Source of the DNA: Maccoyibacter intestinihominis
GTDB taxonomy: Bacteria > Bacillota > Clostridia > Lachnospirales > Lachnospiraceae
Assembly: GCF_040096355.1 (NCBI RefSeq)
Contig: NZ_JBBMEX010000009.1
Location: 1 to 64,000 of the forward strand
Length of the DNA stretch: 64,000 nt
Direction of reading: 5' to 3'
Part shown: piece by piece, positions 15,500-24,494 of the stretch
How the letters are laid out: every line of letters starts with the position of its first letter
Position numbering within the stretch: the stretch's first letter is position 1
Notes under the pieces: generated by a model
Told to the model about the DNA's origin: nothing
Seen by the model: only the letters and a program-made list of their open reading frames with translations
Databases searched by the model: none
Position numbers and translations under genes: made by a program

Positions 15500-15645
15500 C
15501 TATGCCTTACCAGCCGCATATTTTTTCGACGGTCGGTACCATAGCAGTGCAATAAACATCAGCACTGCCGTAATGGACAAACTGAGCGGATACGCCATCA
15601 TAATTGTGGAAAACGTTCTGCTTTTCGGAAATACCGTGTATATCC
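15500..15645 (-). pseudogene. C-terminal remnant of a second MATE transporter
   Basis: The minus-strand frame ending at the stop 15500-15502 reads MAYPLSLSITAVLMFIALLW followed by a basic tail YRPSKKYAAGKA. A last hydrophobic helix plus basic tail of this kind closes many MATE proteins, and the preceding W-I-Y-T-V-F-P-K fits the loop before it. Only about 48 codons survive. Confidence 0.5.
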
Positions 15646-15725
15646 AGCTTTTGTGCTTTTACTTTTGGTTTCAAAATTTCTTCACCTGAATTCCTAATAT
15701 AATCTTACCTATGTTCATATGATTC

Positions 15726-17432
15726 TTATTCGATCTTTAACAATCCTCTACAGCGGTTTAGCACCGCATAGATTTCCTGTTTTCTCGGAAGTGCAAGATT
15801 TCCCGGTATACCTCCCGTGCAAAATGCTGCAAATTCTTTTTTCTGCATAGCTGTATACAGTTCCTCCACTGCTTCCTGCAGCGTGCGTTTTCCGTCAAAC
15901 ATATGCAGCTTCATATATTTTAAGATCTGCACTAACGCTTCTAACTGTTCATGGTCTGTAAGTTGTTCGACCAGACGCAGATCCACCTCTTCACGATTAA
16001 CGGAAACTGCTTCTTTTCCCAATGCCTTCATTTTGATGCGATTCTCTTTTTGAAAAGCAACGTCCCGCTTCACAATCCGTTCAAACGATGGCAGCTTTGC
16101 CTCTGCAATATGCTCTAATACCAATGGAAACTGCTCTGCCTCTTTTTTTGCAAAATCCGTAATTTCCACCGGAAGATATTGTTTCATCTGAATCACCGTA
16201 TCTGCCTTGTGAAAATAGGAGCCGGAACTTCCGGCGACTAAAATCGTGGAAATCCCCTCTCTTTCATAGAGTTCGCTTACACGGTCAATAAATGGGATGA
16301 TCGGCTCTTCTTCCCGATTGACCACTCGTTGCATCAGTTCATCCCGGATCATAAAATTCGTAGCGCTGGTGTCTTCATCGATCAAAAACAGGGTTGAGCC
16401 CGCCTCCATTGCTTCTACTGTATTTGCCGCCTGAGAGGTGCTTCCACTGGCATCCTCCGTATAAAATTCCGTTGTATTTTTTCCATTCGGAAGATTCTTA
16501 ATAAACATGGAAATATCTGCTTTTTGAATACTCCGTCCATCTTCTGCACGCAGTTTGACTGCACTGTCGTCCGTGATCACATACTCCCGTCCATCCCCGG
16601 CAATATGGTTATATACCCCTGACTCCAATGCCTTTAACAGTGTGGACTTTCCATGATATCCACCCCCGACGATCAGAGTAATTCCTTTTTTGATCCCCAT
16701 TCCTTTGATAGTTCTATGATGTGGCAGTTCCATCGTCACTTCCATGGATTTTGGCGACACAAAAGAAACGGCATCCTTCATCGGCTGCATGGAAACTCCG
16801 GATTTTCTCGGAAGAACCGCTCCATTGGCTACAAATGCCACCAGACCTCTTTTTTTCAGTTCTTCCCGGATATAATTCTGATCTATGGCTAGATCTACCA
16901 CCTGCTCTAACTCTTCTTTCCGGTATGATCTTTGATACATTGTCTTTTTGATGCATGCCGGCAGGAAATCGAATAAAATCTTTTCTAATTCTCTCGCATT
17001 GATGGTTCTTCCGTTTGCCGGAAATCCGATCTCCATCCGTACCACCAGATCTCCGTTTTTCGGCTGAATGACACATGCACTGCGATTTAAGATTTCCTGT
17101 CCCGGCCGGGTAACAGAGATCAGTCCACTCTTCCCGGAACCCTTTGCCTTAAAGGAATATTCCCTGATATTTGTCGCAATTTTTCGTAACAGATGATCCT
17201 GCAGTGCAATCCGTTTAAAGGTTGTGTCATACAAACAGGCATCAAATCCCGCCTGTTTTCCGCTGATGTGAACACTGACCTTGGAAGGAGATGCAAACGG
17301 ATCTCCCTGCACAAGGTCAATGGACAACACATACGTTCCAAACTGATACTGCCCTTTTGCATCTTTGTATGCCGGATAACCTTTATGGTCGATCCTGTTT
17401 AACAGATTGCGTAATTCTTCCGAAGTCTTCAT
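15726..17432 (-). CDS. ABC-class ATPase domain protein
   Basis: 568 aa. The family (predicted ABC-class ATPase) is soluble and lacks the usual transporter partner. The P-loop GGGYHGKST is at residues 256-264, and the Walker B-like strand TLFLIDEDTSATNFMIRDEL near 350. A Gly/Ser-rich R-P-G-Q-E-I-L-N-R-S segment lies around 110-118. The biochemical role is unknown. It is not linked to obvious partners here; the O-antigen-ligase-like gene lies 30 bp upstream on the same strand. Confidence 0.9.
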   Translation of the reverse strand: MKTSEELRNLLNRIDHKGYPAYKDAKGQYQFGTYVLSIDLVQGDPFASPSKVSVHISGKQAGFDACLYDTTFKRIALQDHLLRKIATNIREYSFKAKGSGKSGLISVTRPGQEILNRSACVIQPKNGDLVVRMEIGFPANGRTINARELEKILFDFLPACIKKTMYQRSYRKEELEQVVDLAIDQNYIREELKKRGLVAFVANGAVLPRKSGVSMQPMKDAVSFVSPKSMEVTMELPHHRTIKGMGIKKGITLIVGGGYHGKSTLLKALESGVYNHIAGDGREYVITDDSAVKLRAEDGRSIQKADISMFIKNLPNGKNTTEFYTEDASGSTSQAANTVEAMEAGSTLFLIDEDTSATNFMIRDELMQRVVNREEEPIIPFIDRVSELYEREGISTILVAGSSGSYFHKADTVIQMKQYLPVEITDFAKKEAEQFPLVLEHIAEAKLPSFERIVKRDVAFQKENRIKMKALGKEAVSVNREEVDLRLVEQLTDHEQLEALVQILKYMKLHMFDGKRTLQEAVEELYTAMQKKEFAAFCTGGIPGNLALPRKQEIYAVLNRCRGLLKIE

Positions 17433-17461
17433 GCTGATATCCCCTTATTTGATTCTTGGTT

Positions 17462-19219
17462 TTATTTTTCTACCTCATATGCTGACCCTAGTGCGATTCC
17501 GGCAAAAATCCAGAACACCGGTGTTGTATACAGTGTACTGTCATTAAACAGACTGCCTGCCATATAACAGATACATCCCAGATAACACCCCAGTCCCAGT
17601 CGTGTCTTTATATCTGACAACTCACGTTTGTAATAAAACGTTCCACATTTTTTTAACAGGAGTACATAAAATGCTATCATTGCCACAAGTGCTAAGAATC
17701 CATTCTGTACCCACTGCATCAGGTAGTCATTATGCGGTTTCTCAATCACCCGTGCCGGATTGTTAGCATAAATTGCCTTTCCAACATAGTCGTTCTGTGG
17801 AAATACTTCTGCAAATGTATCCGGTCCGCTTCCTGCAACGATATATTTTTTTAAGATCGGCAGGGTTCTACTCCAAATATAAATTCGTCCCGAACCTAAA
17901 TATTCTTTGCCGCCCGCATCGACTTTTGGAATGTCGGTAAGCTGTGTCTCTTTTCCGTTCTCTGTCCGGTAATAATACCCCTTGCTGTTTTTTCCAAACG
18001 TAAATGTCTGGTTGCAGAGATATACGTCTATGTATTTTTCTTCGTCATACTCTGCTATTGCCATTTTCGCAGAATATTCCACTTTTTTGATGTCGGTTTC
18101 TCTGCCTTTTTTATCGTAAATTTTCGCTTTTTTATCCTCTAAGGTGATGAGATATTCCTTTCCATCATAGCAAAGCTCCACTCCGTCTTTGGATGTGATC
18201 ATGCGCTCTAACTTCGTCTTTGGTGTATCTTCCTTCCATCTGGACAGATAGTGAAAATCATTGATTTTGTCAATTCCTACAAATACTACCGCTAAAATAA
18301 GGATTCCCGGCAAAATATATTTCATCAGTTTCCCGATCTTCTCCTTAGAAAGGATACATCCTACGACTAATGCCACAAGCAATGCAAAAAATGTGGAGCG
18401 GGAGTAGGTAAACCAGATCAGGATCAGACATCCTGCACACAATATCCCGTAGAAAATCTTCTTCTTTTTCTCTTTTTCACTGCTGCACATCACTGCAAAA
18501 ACCGGTGCGAACATGGTCAGAAATACACCTGCATAGTTCGGATTATACAGACTTAAGAACACGTTGTTTCCGCTAAAAATAGTCTCTAACGTGCCGCCAT
18601 ACTCTGCAAACTGTTCTTTGGACATCACCAACCGCTGCATCCATGCAAAATCCAACAGATCTTTTTTGGCTATCTGAAATATTCCAAGCACCGCCATGAC
18701 TATGAATACTGCTACGATCCCATACCAGATGGTTTTATAGTCTTTTTCCTGCTCCATTACCTGATAGGCATACAGACAAAATACCAGATATCCCAACAGA
18801 ACCAGTACGCCCTGGAACTGATAAAAATTTCCGGTAAATGACGCTCCCATATTTACGGATAACAGGGTCGAAAGCAGTATCATTCCCGCATACACTGCCA
18901 ACGAGATAAATATTTTCATTTTTTTTCTGTTTTCCGGAAACAGTCCGATCCGAAATGCCAGTACCGCCGCCGTAAAAATTGCAACTACTTCAAAAAAATA
19001 ACAACGGTAATAACTGTACAGATCCATAATCACATCCTCATCCGAATACCACGGATATTTTGCATATCCGCAGGAATAGAGTGCCAGTCTTACAATAAAC
19101 GGCATAATACAAAGGATCAGTAACATTGGTATCAGTAAATCGTTAAATCCCTGTTGTTTTTCTTTGTGTTTGGTTTGTTTCTTTTTTGTTCCTGTCTTTT
19201 TACTCATCTTCTTTTCCAC
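17462..19219 (-). CDS. O-antigen ligase / polymerase-like membrane protein
   Basis: 585 aa with about 12 membrane segments. The Wzy_C-like signature is visible as SRSTFFALLVALVVGCILS after a long periplasm-side-like region and, later, the conserved G-S-G-P-D-T-F and K-P-H-N-D-Y-L-M-Q-W motifs, whose Arg/His are expected to bind the lipid-linked donor. Between them lies a soluble insertion of about 130 residues (about 330-460) rich in beta strands (GVELCYDGKEYLITLEDKKA), unusual for the family. It probably joins surface polysaccharide or glycan units. A Lys-rich N-terminus (KKTGTKKKQTKHKEKQQ) faces the cytoplasm. Confidence 0.88.
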   Translation of the reverse strand: MEKKMSKKTGTKKKQTKHKEKQQGFNDLLIPMLLILCIMPFIVRLALYSCGYAKYPWYSDEDVIMDLYSYYRCYFFEVVAIFTAAVLAFRIGLFPENRKKMKIFISLAVYAGMILLSTLLSVNMGASFTGNFYQFQGVLVLLGYLVFCLYAYQVMEQEKDYKTIWYGIVAVFIVMAVLGIFQIAKKDLLDFAWMQRLVMSKEQFAEYGGTLETIFSGNNVFLSLYNPNYAGVFLTMFAPVFAVMCSSEKEKKKKIFYGILCAGCLILIWFTYSRSTFFALLVALVVGCILSKEKIGKLMKYILPGILILAVVFVGIDKINDFHYLSRWKEDTPKTKLERMITSKDGVELCYDGKEYLITLEDKKAKIYDKKGRETDIKKVEYSAKMAIAEYDEEKYIDVYLCNQTFTFGKNSKGYYYRTENGKETQLTDIPKVDAGGKEYLGSGRIYIWSRTLPILKKYIVAGSGPDTFAEVFPQNDYVGKAIYANNPARVIEKPHNDYLMQWVQNGFLALVAMIAFYVLLLKKCGTFYYKRELSDIKTRLGLGCYLGCICYMAGSLFNDSTLYTTPVFWIFAGIALGSAYEVEK

Positions 19220-19267
19220 GCCTGTATATAGAAAAAAGGCTGTTTACACAGCCCCTTTTCTTATATT

Positions 19268-20308
19268 TTATTTTGCTGTAAATGTCTTTCCCTGTGCCCA
19301 GCCTTTGTCATTGACCATGTAATATACCTGATATTTTGTATTTGATTTCAGCTTGAGGTAATCCATTCTTACGCTGATCTGATTGCTGCCCTGTTTTGCA
19401 TATGCTGTACCACGATAGTAATGTCCTGTCTTTGTATCTTTGACATATACATTAAACACTGCTTTTTTATCATTCTGAAGATAGGTGTCATTGATATAGA
19501 TATACTTAATTGCAAATACCTGTGTATCATTTAGTTTTTTATTTGTTTTGATCGTAAGTGTTTCACGGTTTTTCTTTGCAGTCACACTTGTAATCTTAAA
19601 GTTCTTACTTGCTTTTGTTCCAACCGGATTATTGTTATAGGCATACTCACTGAGTTTTGAACTGATCTTTGCTGCCTTTATCATTTCCGGTGCAACTAAA
19701 CGATGAGCACTTCCGGTCTGTACGGAGTAATAAGAAACAAATCCTGTCTGACTGATATATTCCCTTGTGACAGCCCAACGAGCATTCTGGCATGTCATAA
19801 CTGCCTGTGCTAATTTATAACGGTTCTTTGATGTAATACCATTACCATATACTTTTGCAACATTCTTTGCTTTTGAACGCAGACTGCTATATTTATTTGA
19901 TTTCAGACCGTTTTTCTTTACTGCTGTGATCGTTGTACTAACAGGAATTCCTTTGTACTTTGTAGTAATGACTGCCTTACCGGTCTTCTTTACGGTAATA
20001 TCACCCTTAGAGCTGACCGTGATCACATTTTTATTACTGCTCTTATAGGATACTCCACTAGAGAGGTCTGAGAGATATCCGCCCTTGATCTCTTTATTAT
20101 TCTTATACTGAGAATACTGGAACAAATCTCCCATGTTGAAAGTCATGCCCTGCTCTACCTGTATGTCTGTGTAATATCCATAGACATTCGTACTTGTGCC
20201 ACTTGCAGCTTCTGCCTCTAATTTATTCACCGGAAGTGCACTGATAACTGTCGGTGCTGCCAGTAATAAACATAAGCAGATTGCCAGTCTTGTTTTCCAT
20301 TGCTTCAT
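19268..20308 (-). CDS. Secreted protein with a bacterial Ig-like (Big_2) domain
   Basis: 346 aa. A signal peptide (residues 1-35, with LAICLCLLLAAPTVISA) is followed by a Big_2-type fold at about 45-130, ending with the hallmark ISV-x-x-x-G-x-I-T-V-x-K-x-G-x-A-V-I pattern. The middle is helical, and the last 110 residues are beta-rich and basic. No sortase signal or membrane anchor is seen, so it is probably released or bound by charge to the wall. It follows the O-antigen-ligase-like gene in the opposite order of transcription (upstream of it), 48 bp away. Ligand unknown. Confidence 0.85.
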   Translation of the reverse strand: MKQWKTRLAICLCLLLAAPTVISALPVNKLEAEAASGTSTNVYGYYTDIQVEQGMTFNMGDLFQYSQYKNNKEIKGGYLSDLSSGVSYKSSNKNVITVSSKGDITVKKTGKAVITTKYKGIPVSTTITAVKKNGLKSNKYSSLRSKAKNVAKVYGNGITSKNRYKLAQAVMTCQNARWAVTREYISQTGFVSYYSVQTGSAHRLVAPEMIKAAKISSKLSEYAYNNNPVGTKASKNFKITSVTAKKNRETLTIKTNKKLNDTQVFAIKYIYINDTYLQNDKKAVFNVYVKDTKTGHYYRGTAYAKQGSNQISVRMDYLKLKSNTKYQVYYMVNDKGWAQGKTFTAK

Positions 20309-20407
20309 TTTCTTTCCTGCTTACGTTTTATTTATTTTATCTTAGCACTTTTTTTCTGGCTCTGCAAGAAGATAGGCCGGGATTCCTGCCTCGTTTCTGC
20401 ACCCGGT

Positions 20408-20779
20408 TTACATCAGCAATCCGGTCATGCCTTCATAGCCATACATTTTCAAAACACTGACCAGACCACTCTTTATTTCCTCTCTTGAATAATCGGCTTT
20501 TTCCAAAAATTCTTCTGTATAATCATTCAAGTGGTCATAAAACCCAAGTGCTGCCTTCAAATCTTCTACCTGCCCGTTCTCTAACTGCTCATACAACAGA
20601 TTTTCCGCTTCATTTATTTTGCCCGCATCCGCCAACTTCAGCAACCGTCCATAGAGGTCTGATGTTTCCTTTAACTCCTGCTCTATGTCTACGGTCTTTT
20701 CATCAATATTAAAAATCAGTTTCATAATTGTGCGTACCATTTCATGAATGAGACGCATAAGGTAGTCTTGTTTTACCAT
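20408..20779 (-). CDS. DUF6483-like small cytoplasmic protein
   Basis: 123 aa from the ATG at 20779, chosen because AGGAGG lies 7-8 bases upstream; an upstream in-frame ATG lacks this. All-helical, acidic, with MVKQDYLMRLIHEMVRTIMK then repeats of L-x-x-L-x-x-A-G-K-I-N-E-A-E-N-L-L, resembling a short TPR-like pair. I associate it with the DUF6483 family common in Lachnospiraceae. Function unknown. Confidence 0.82.
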   Translation of the reverse strand: MVKQDYLMRLIHEMVRTIMKLIFNIDEKTVDIEQELKETSDLYGRLLKLADAGKINEAENLLYEQLENGQVEDLKAALGFYDHLNDYTEEFLEKADYSREEIKSGLVSVLKMYGYEGMTGLLM

Positions 20780-20968
20780 GGTTGTCCTCCTGTGTAGTAA
20801 GGTTTCTTTTACGTCTGTTCTATCTACGAAATTAAATGATTTCAAATCTCCACAATAATTTTTTTATAAATTTCGGAAGAAAGTAACCATTCTTTTTATG
20901 ATAACACCGTTTTGATACCGAAGAGCTTTTTATTTTGATTTATTATAACATACTTTTACAATGTAAAA

Positions 20969-20998
20969 AAGGCTCCCGAGAAAACTCGCGGAAGCCTT
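20969..20998 (-). terminator. Terminator left behind by the ancestral tuf 3' end
   Basis: AAGGCT..CCGAG (20969-20980) pairs with CTCG.CGGAAGCCTT (20985-20998), and on the minus strand runs into six T. It sits about 33 bp beyond the duplicated tuf end at 21031-21055, just as the current tuf terminator sits beyond the real stop codon. No intact minus-strand gene now ends here. The rest of 20780-21030 holds nothing else I can name. Confidence 0.7.
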
Positions 20999-21030
20999 GA
21001 TTTTATTGCATATATCTATAATCAGTTATG

Positions 21031-21055
21031 ATTACTCGATGATTGTAGCAACACG
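21031..21055. repeat. Left att-like repeat: copy of the tuf 3' end
   Basis: 25 bp matching 27545-27569 at 23 positions (ATTACTCGATGAT then two differences, ending AGCAACACG). On the minus strand it reads R-V-A-T-I-I-E-stop, versus R-V-A-S-I-I-E-stop in tuf, and a few preceding codons (I-R-D) also match. It marks the far boundary of the island. Confidence 0.7.
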
Positions 21056-21199
21056 ACTGTTAATATCACGAATTGTATTATTTGGAATATTCCTAGTAAT
21101 ATTTTATTTTATATAATGATACGTTTTGTGATTATTGTATCTATTTCAAAAGTTTTTCAACTCTAAAATAAGCCCATGGGCTTTTTACCTCCAATTCAA

Positions 21200-21418
21200 A
21201 TGAAAGGACTAATAACACTAAAATTGATACACGCAGAATACAACCCGACGCATAACAGCATCGACATTAACCACTATAACGGCTACATCCTACGGATCGA
21301 CTGTAATCAGGCTGAATCTGGGATAGGGACTACGCCTAATTCTCAGCGATACTTTAACGCACTGGCAATTGATAATCCGCTGGGATATGCCCGGCTTGCT
21401 CTTGATGGTGAGATATAG
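21200..21418 (+). CDS. DUF6061-like small protein
   Basis: 72 aa from the ATG at 21200. The pattern LKLIHAEYN ... GYILRIDCNQAE ... NPLGYARLALDGEI resembles DUF6061 proteins, which are frequent on Firmicute mobile elements. No clear ribosome site precedes it, and an in-frame ATG at 21176 is also possible. It is the only plus-strand gene at the left end of the island. Function unknown. Confidence 0.6.
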   Translation: MKGLITLKLIHAEYNPTHNSIDINHYNGYILRIDCNQAESGIGTTPNSQRYFNALAIDNPLGYARLALDGEI

Positions 21419-21470
21419 GCATGGGTGGATGCGTAGGATAGTTTGGAAGTGTTTTAATTAACTTTCTTAT

Positions 21471-21499
21471 AAAGGGATGAGTTTATCAGTCATCCCTTT
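21471..21499. terminator. Hairpin between convergent genes
   Basis: AAAGGGATGA (21471-21480) and TCATCCCTTT (21490-21499) pair perfectly around 9 bases. It lies between the convergent ends of the DUF6061-like gene and the zinc-ribbon membrane gene and can serve both, though T-runs are weak. Confidence 0.65.
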
Positions 21500-21543
21500 A
21501 TGAAAATTCAACATCCTATGCATATATACATATATATTATCAC

Positions 21544-22065
21544 TTATTTTATCATATTCATAACATCATTGTATTCTATTTTCCACTTGTGCGTCTTATC
21601 TCTGTGACACACACAATATGTTCCCTTCTCCGACAACACCACTTTTAATTTTCCATTACATGTACCTCCGCAAATAGGGCACTTCTTTGGGATTACTTTA
21701 TATATCTCGTTTCTTTTTAATACATATTTTGCTGATGACCTGTCACGTAACAACTCAAATATTGTTCTCAGCAACCAGGCAACCACTATAAATATGACTC
21801 CCACAATTGCTATGTAAATATGCAACTTATATGTAGATATCATATTACACAAACCATCTGCCTTTAATTCTTGTAATCCAATTGCTATTGTAATAATATC
21901 AGCAATCATCCCAAGAATTGCTGCAATAACAGCCCAAGAAAGTTTTCCAACCTTTTGAACAGATGCAATACAATCCTCCGTCTTGTAATGCACATAATTT
22001 GAACCATAAAAATTATTTTCTTGAAAATACTGATTTCCGTTATTCTGTATCGTATTATTATTCAT
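21544..22065 (-). CDS. Two-TM protein with a C-terminal zinc ribbon, third gene of the AAA/S8 operon
   Basis: 173 aa. An Asn/Gln-rich N-terminus (MNNNTIQNNGNQYFQENNFY) precedes membrane segments at about 45-67 and 82-102. The cytoplasmic-looking tail holds C-P-I-C-G-G (residues about 132-137) and C-V-C-H-R-D-K-T-H, a zinc-ribbon-like cysteine set. No family recognised. It is on the same strand as, and 75 bp after, the S8 protease gene, with an inverted repeat in the gap. A membrane effector or a protease substrate are both possible; this is inference from position. Confidence 0.75.
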   Translation of the reverse strand: MNNNTIQNNGNQYFQENNFYGSNYVHYKTEDCIASVQKVGKLSWAVIAAILGMIADIITIAIGLQELKADGLCNMISTYKLHIYIAIVGVIFIVVAWLLRTIFELLRDRSSAKYVLKRNEIYKVIPKKCPICGGTCNGKLKVVLSEKGTYCVCHRDKTHKWKIEYNDVMNMIK

Positions 22066-22098
22066 AATTTCTCCTCGTCGTACAAAACTATTATTCTA

Positions 22099-22132
22099 AC
22101 TGTGCAAAGCATATAGTATTGATTTGCACAGT
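22099..22132. repeat. Perfect inverted repeat between S8 protease and membrane-protein genes
   Basis: ACTGTGCAAA (22099-22108) and TTTGCACAGT (22123-22132) around a 14-base AT-rich loop. No T-run follows on the minus strand, so it is more likely an mRNA-processing or stability structure, or an operator, than a full terminator. Confidence 0.6.
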
Positions 22133-22139
22133 CCTAAAG

Positions 22140-24491
22140 TTACAGCGGAATATTAACATCTGTAGCAACTCTTATATTTGAGTGCCAGAAGTTATACTCA
22201 TCTAACTTTTGCGTCACCTCATCATATACATGTTCTTTTTGATTTGGATCTCTGATTGTTAAAATCAAACAAAACTCTTGAGTCAATGCAAATGACTCTA
22301 TCTGTGCCATTCTCTCAATATGATCTCTATATACACCCTGTAAAAATAAAAACCATTTTTTATCTGGTGACAGATACTCAATTTTCTTTTTTTCCGTTAA
22401 CTCCGACAAATCCACTGCATATTTCTTTACAGGATAGTATTTATCTGCATACTGAATTAGTAAACGTTCTTTTAATGCAAATTCACTACTCTTTTCTTTC
22501 ATTTTGTTTTTGCTATACACCGTACCCAACAATAAATTCTGCGAACCTTTTCTCCCAACTGGATTAAGTATATGACGCTTTGAAGTATCCCTCTCTTCTT
22601 TTGTATCATACGAACCAAACTTAACATCAATATTAGATTGACAATATTCTATTCCCTGTGATGGATCCAAAACCGGATCATACACCAATGTTGCTATAAT
22701 CTGTCCCGTATAATATCCATCCTTAAGCAAACATTGTGGCATAGGGAAATCCATTATATCAATTTTATCGCCCTTGGCCAAACTATCTCTTAATATCAAT
22801 GTTGCTTCATAAGGTGAATTATATATAATATCTGGCACATTTTTAGGTATTCCGAATCCAACCTGTTTCGCTCTCTCTGTAACAGGTACTGTCATTTCTT
22901 TTGGATATGATGCCGAGTGTGTGATAAGTGCCTTTATTAATAACGGGTCAAATTCTTCGCTTAATTCCTGCTGTATTCCTGCAGCCAATGCCGTTACTCT
23001 CGGTGTTGAAAAACTTGTTCCGACCCCAGTAGCCATTTTCCCATCTTTCGAGAATGATTTCACTCCAGTAGTAACTGTTTCCCCGCTTGGAGTCACACCT
23101 GCATTTCCACCATAATGAGAAACTTCTGGTTTAATTATATATTCCGGTCCTGGACCCACCCTTGAAAAAGGTGATGGATCATTATATTCCGCATAATCAT
23201 ATTGCCCTTTATCGTGTGCAACAGAACCTACTACCAAAGAACGAACAGAGTCAGCACCTTCATGAATTCTTCCCTTCGGATAATTGTTTTCAAAATTCCT
23301 GCAATTTCCAGCAGATTTACAAATAAGAACATTGTATTTATCTTGTATAGAATCTAAAGCAATTGCAAAATCAGAAAATTTAGTGTCTACAACTGGACGT
23401 GTGATACTAACCGACAAATTCCACACTTTTACCTTTTCGTGATAAAGTGCAACTGCTTCTTTAATATTTGCGATAAGTTCATCCTCGTCCAAGCCCTCTT
23501 TTGTGGTATCTGGAAATATTGCAGCATCAAAAAGTTTTATACCCTTGTGCCCGACCCAATTCTTCCCTTCACATTCATCACCATATAAAGCAACTCCTGC
23601 AACAAACGTTCCATGTGTAGGGTTTATACTATCATTGGGATATGGAGACCATCTATCCATCTCCATCCAAGGTTTTAAATTAGGAATAGATGCTATACCA
23701 TTATCTAGTATGCCAATAGTCAAATAATTTTTACCATTCTCTGGAATTTTAACAGGAACCTCTTGGTCGTCATCTACAAAATCCAATGATACAGTATATT
23801 TTGGCATTGGCTCCACTGAAAAAAGTGCATTAAAAATTTCTTCTTTCTTCAATTGCTCTAACATGTCAGTATTAACCATTTTCATATTATACACATAGAA
23901 TTGTTCTGAATAAGTGGTTTTCTTGTATTCAATCTTATTACGTTCCAAAGTATGCTCAAACATTCTACGCATAGCTAAATTCTGTTCAAAATCCTGATAA
24001 TCCACCAATTTGACTTTGTAATTACAGACTTCATCAGTTGCCATTACGCTTGGTTCAAATTCTGCAAATCCCTCTATACAGGAAATAGCATAATCATTTT
24101 TCTCATACGCTCTTAGCTTTCCTGAAATTTGTCGAAGCTCATCCACCGAATCCAAACAAACAATAAGCTCATTTACATCTGCCACACCTATTACGCTACT
24201 ATTATCCTTCACTTGAAAAAAATTGGTTATATCCTTACGTTTTGATTTCGCTGTAGCATCTTCTTGTATTTTAGCAATAAAAGAAAATGGTACCGGTGAT
24301 GCACTCTGTTTTCTTTCAATCATTATTGTTTCTATATCACTCAACGAAGCTTGGAGAATTTCTGCCCTTTTCACCAAAGCATCCCCTTCCAAAACCCATT
24401 TAGGTTTTTCAGAGTTTCCATTCCCCTCTATTCGCAGTTCATCAATCTCTCTCGGTGCAAAAAATTTAATTGGCAATTTATCTGTATCCAT
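22140..24491 (-). CDS. Subtilisin-like serine protease (S8), partner of an AAA+ ATPase
   Basis: 783 aa, no signal peptide, so cytoplasmic. The S8 triad is complete: Asp263 in G-I-L-D-N-G, His293 in T-H-G-T-F-V-A-G, Ser493 in G-T-S-F-S-T-P, with oxyanion-region Asn in S-A-G-N near 396. Residues 1-250 form a large N-terminal domain without known motifs; residues 560-783 form a beta-rich tail. Its ATG is 3 bp after the AAA+ stop, and its ribosome site AAGGAGG lies inside that gene, so the two are translationally coupled. AAA+/S8 pairs recur on bacterial mobile and defence islands; I recall similar pairs being labelled anti-phage, but cannot verify that here. The likely model is ATPase-controlled proteolysis. 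Confidence 0.92.
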   Translation of the reverse strand: MDTDKLPIKFFAPREIDELRIEGNGNSEKPKWVLEGDALVKRAEILQASLSDIETIMIERKQSASPVPFSFIAKIQEDATAKSKRKDITNFFQVKDNSSVIGVADVNELIVCLDSVDELRQISGKLRAYEKNDYAISCIEGFAEFEPSVMATDEVCNYKVKLVDYQDFEQNLAMRRMFEHTLERNKIEYKKTTYSEQFYVYNMKMVNTDMLEQLKKEEIFNALFSVEPMPKYTVSLDFVDDDQEVPVKIPENGKNYLTIGILDNGIASIPNLKPWMEMDRWSPYPNDSINPTHGTFVAGVALYGDECEGKNWVGHKGIKLFDAAIFPDTTKEGLDEDELIANIKEAVALYHEKVKVWNLSVSITRPVVDTKFSDFAIALDSIQDKYNVLICKSAGNCRNFENNYPKGRIHEGADSVRSLVVGSVAHDKGQYDYAEYNDPSPFSRVGPGPEYIIKPEVSHYGGNAGVTPSGETVTTGVKSFSKDGKMATGVGTSFSTPRVTALAAGIQQELSEEFDPLLIKALITHSASYPKEMTVPVTERAKQVGFGIPKNVPDIIYNSPYEATLILRDSLAKGDKIDIMDFPMPQCLLKDGYYTGQIIATLVYDPVLDPSQGIEYCQSNIDVKFGSYDTKEERDTSKRHILNPVGRKGSQNLLLGTVYSKNKMKEKSSEFALKERLLIQYADKYYPVKKYAVDLSELTEKKKIEYLSPDKKWFLFLQGVYRDHIERMAQIESFALTQEFCLILTIRDPNQKEHVYDEVTQKLDEYNFWHSNIRVATDVNIPL

Positions 24492-24494
24492 ATG

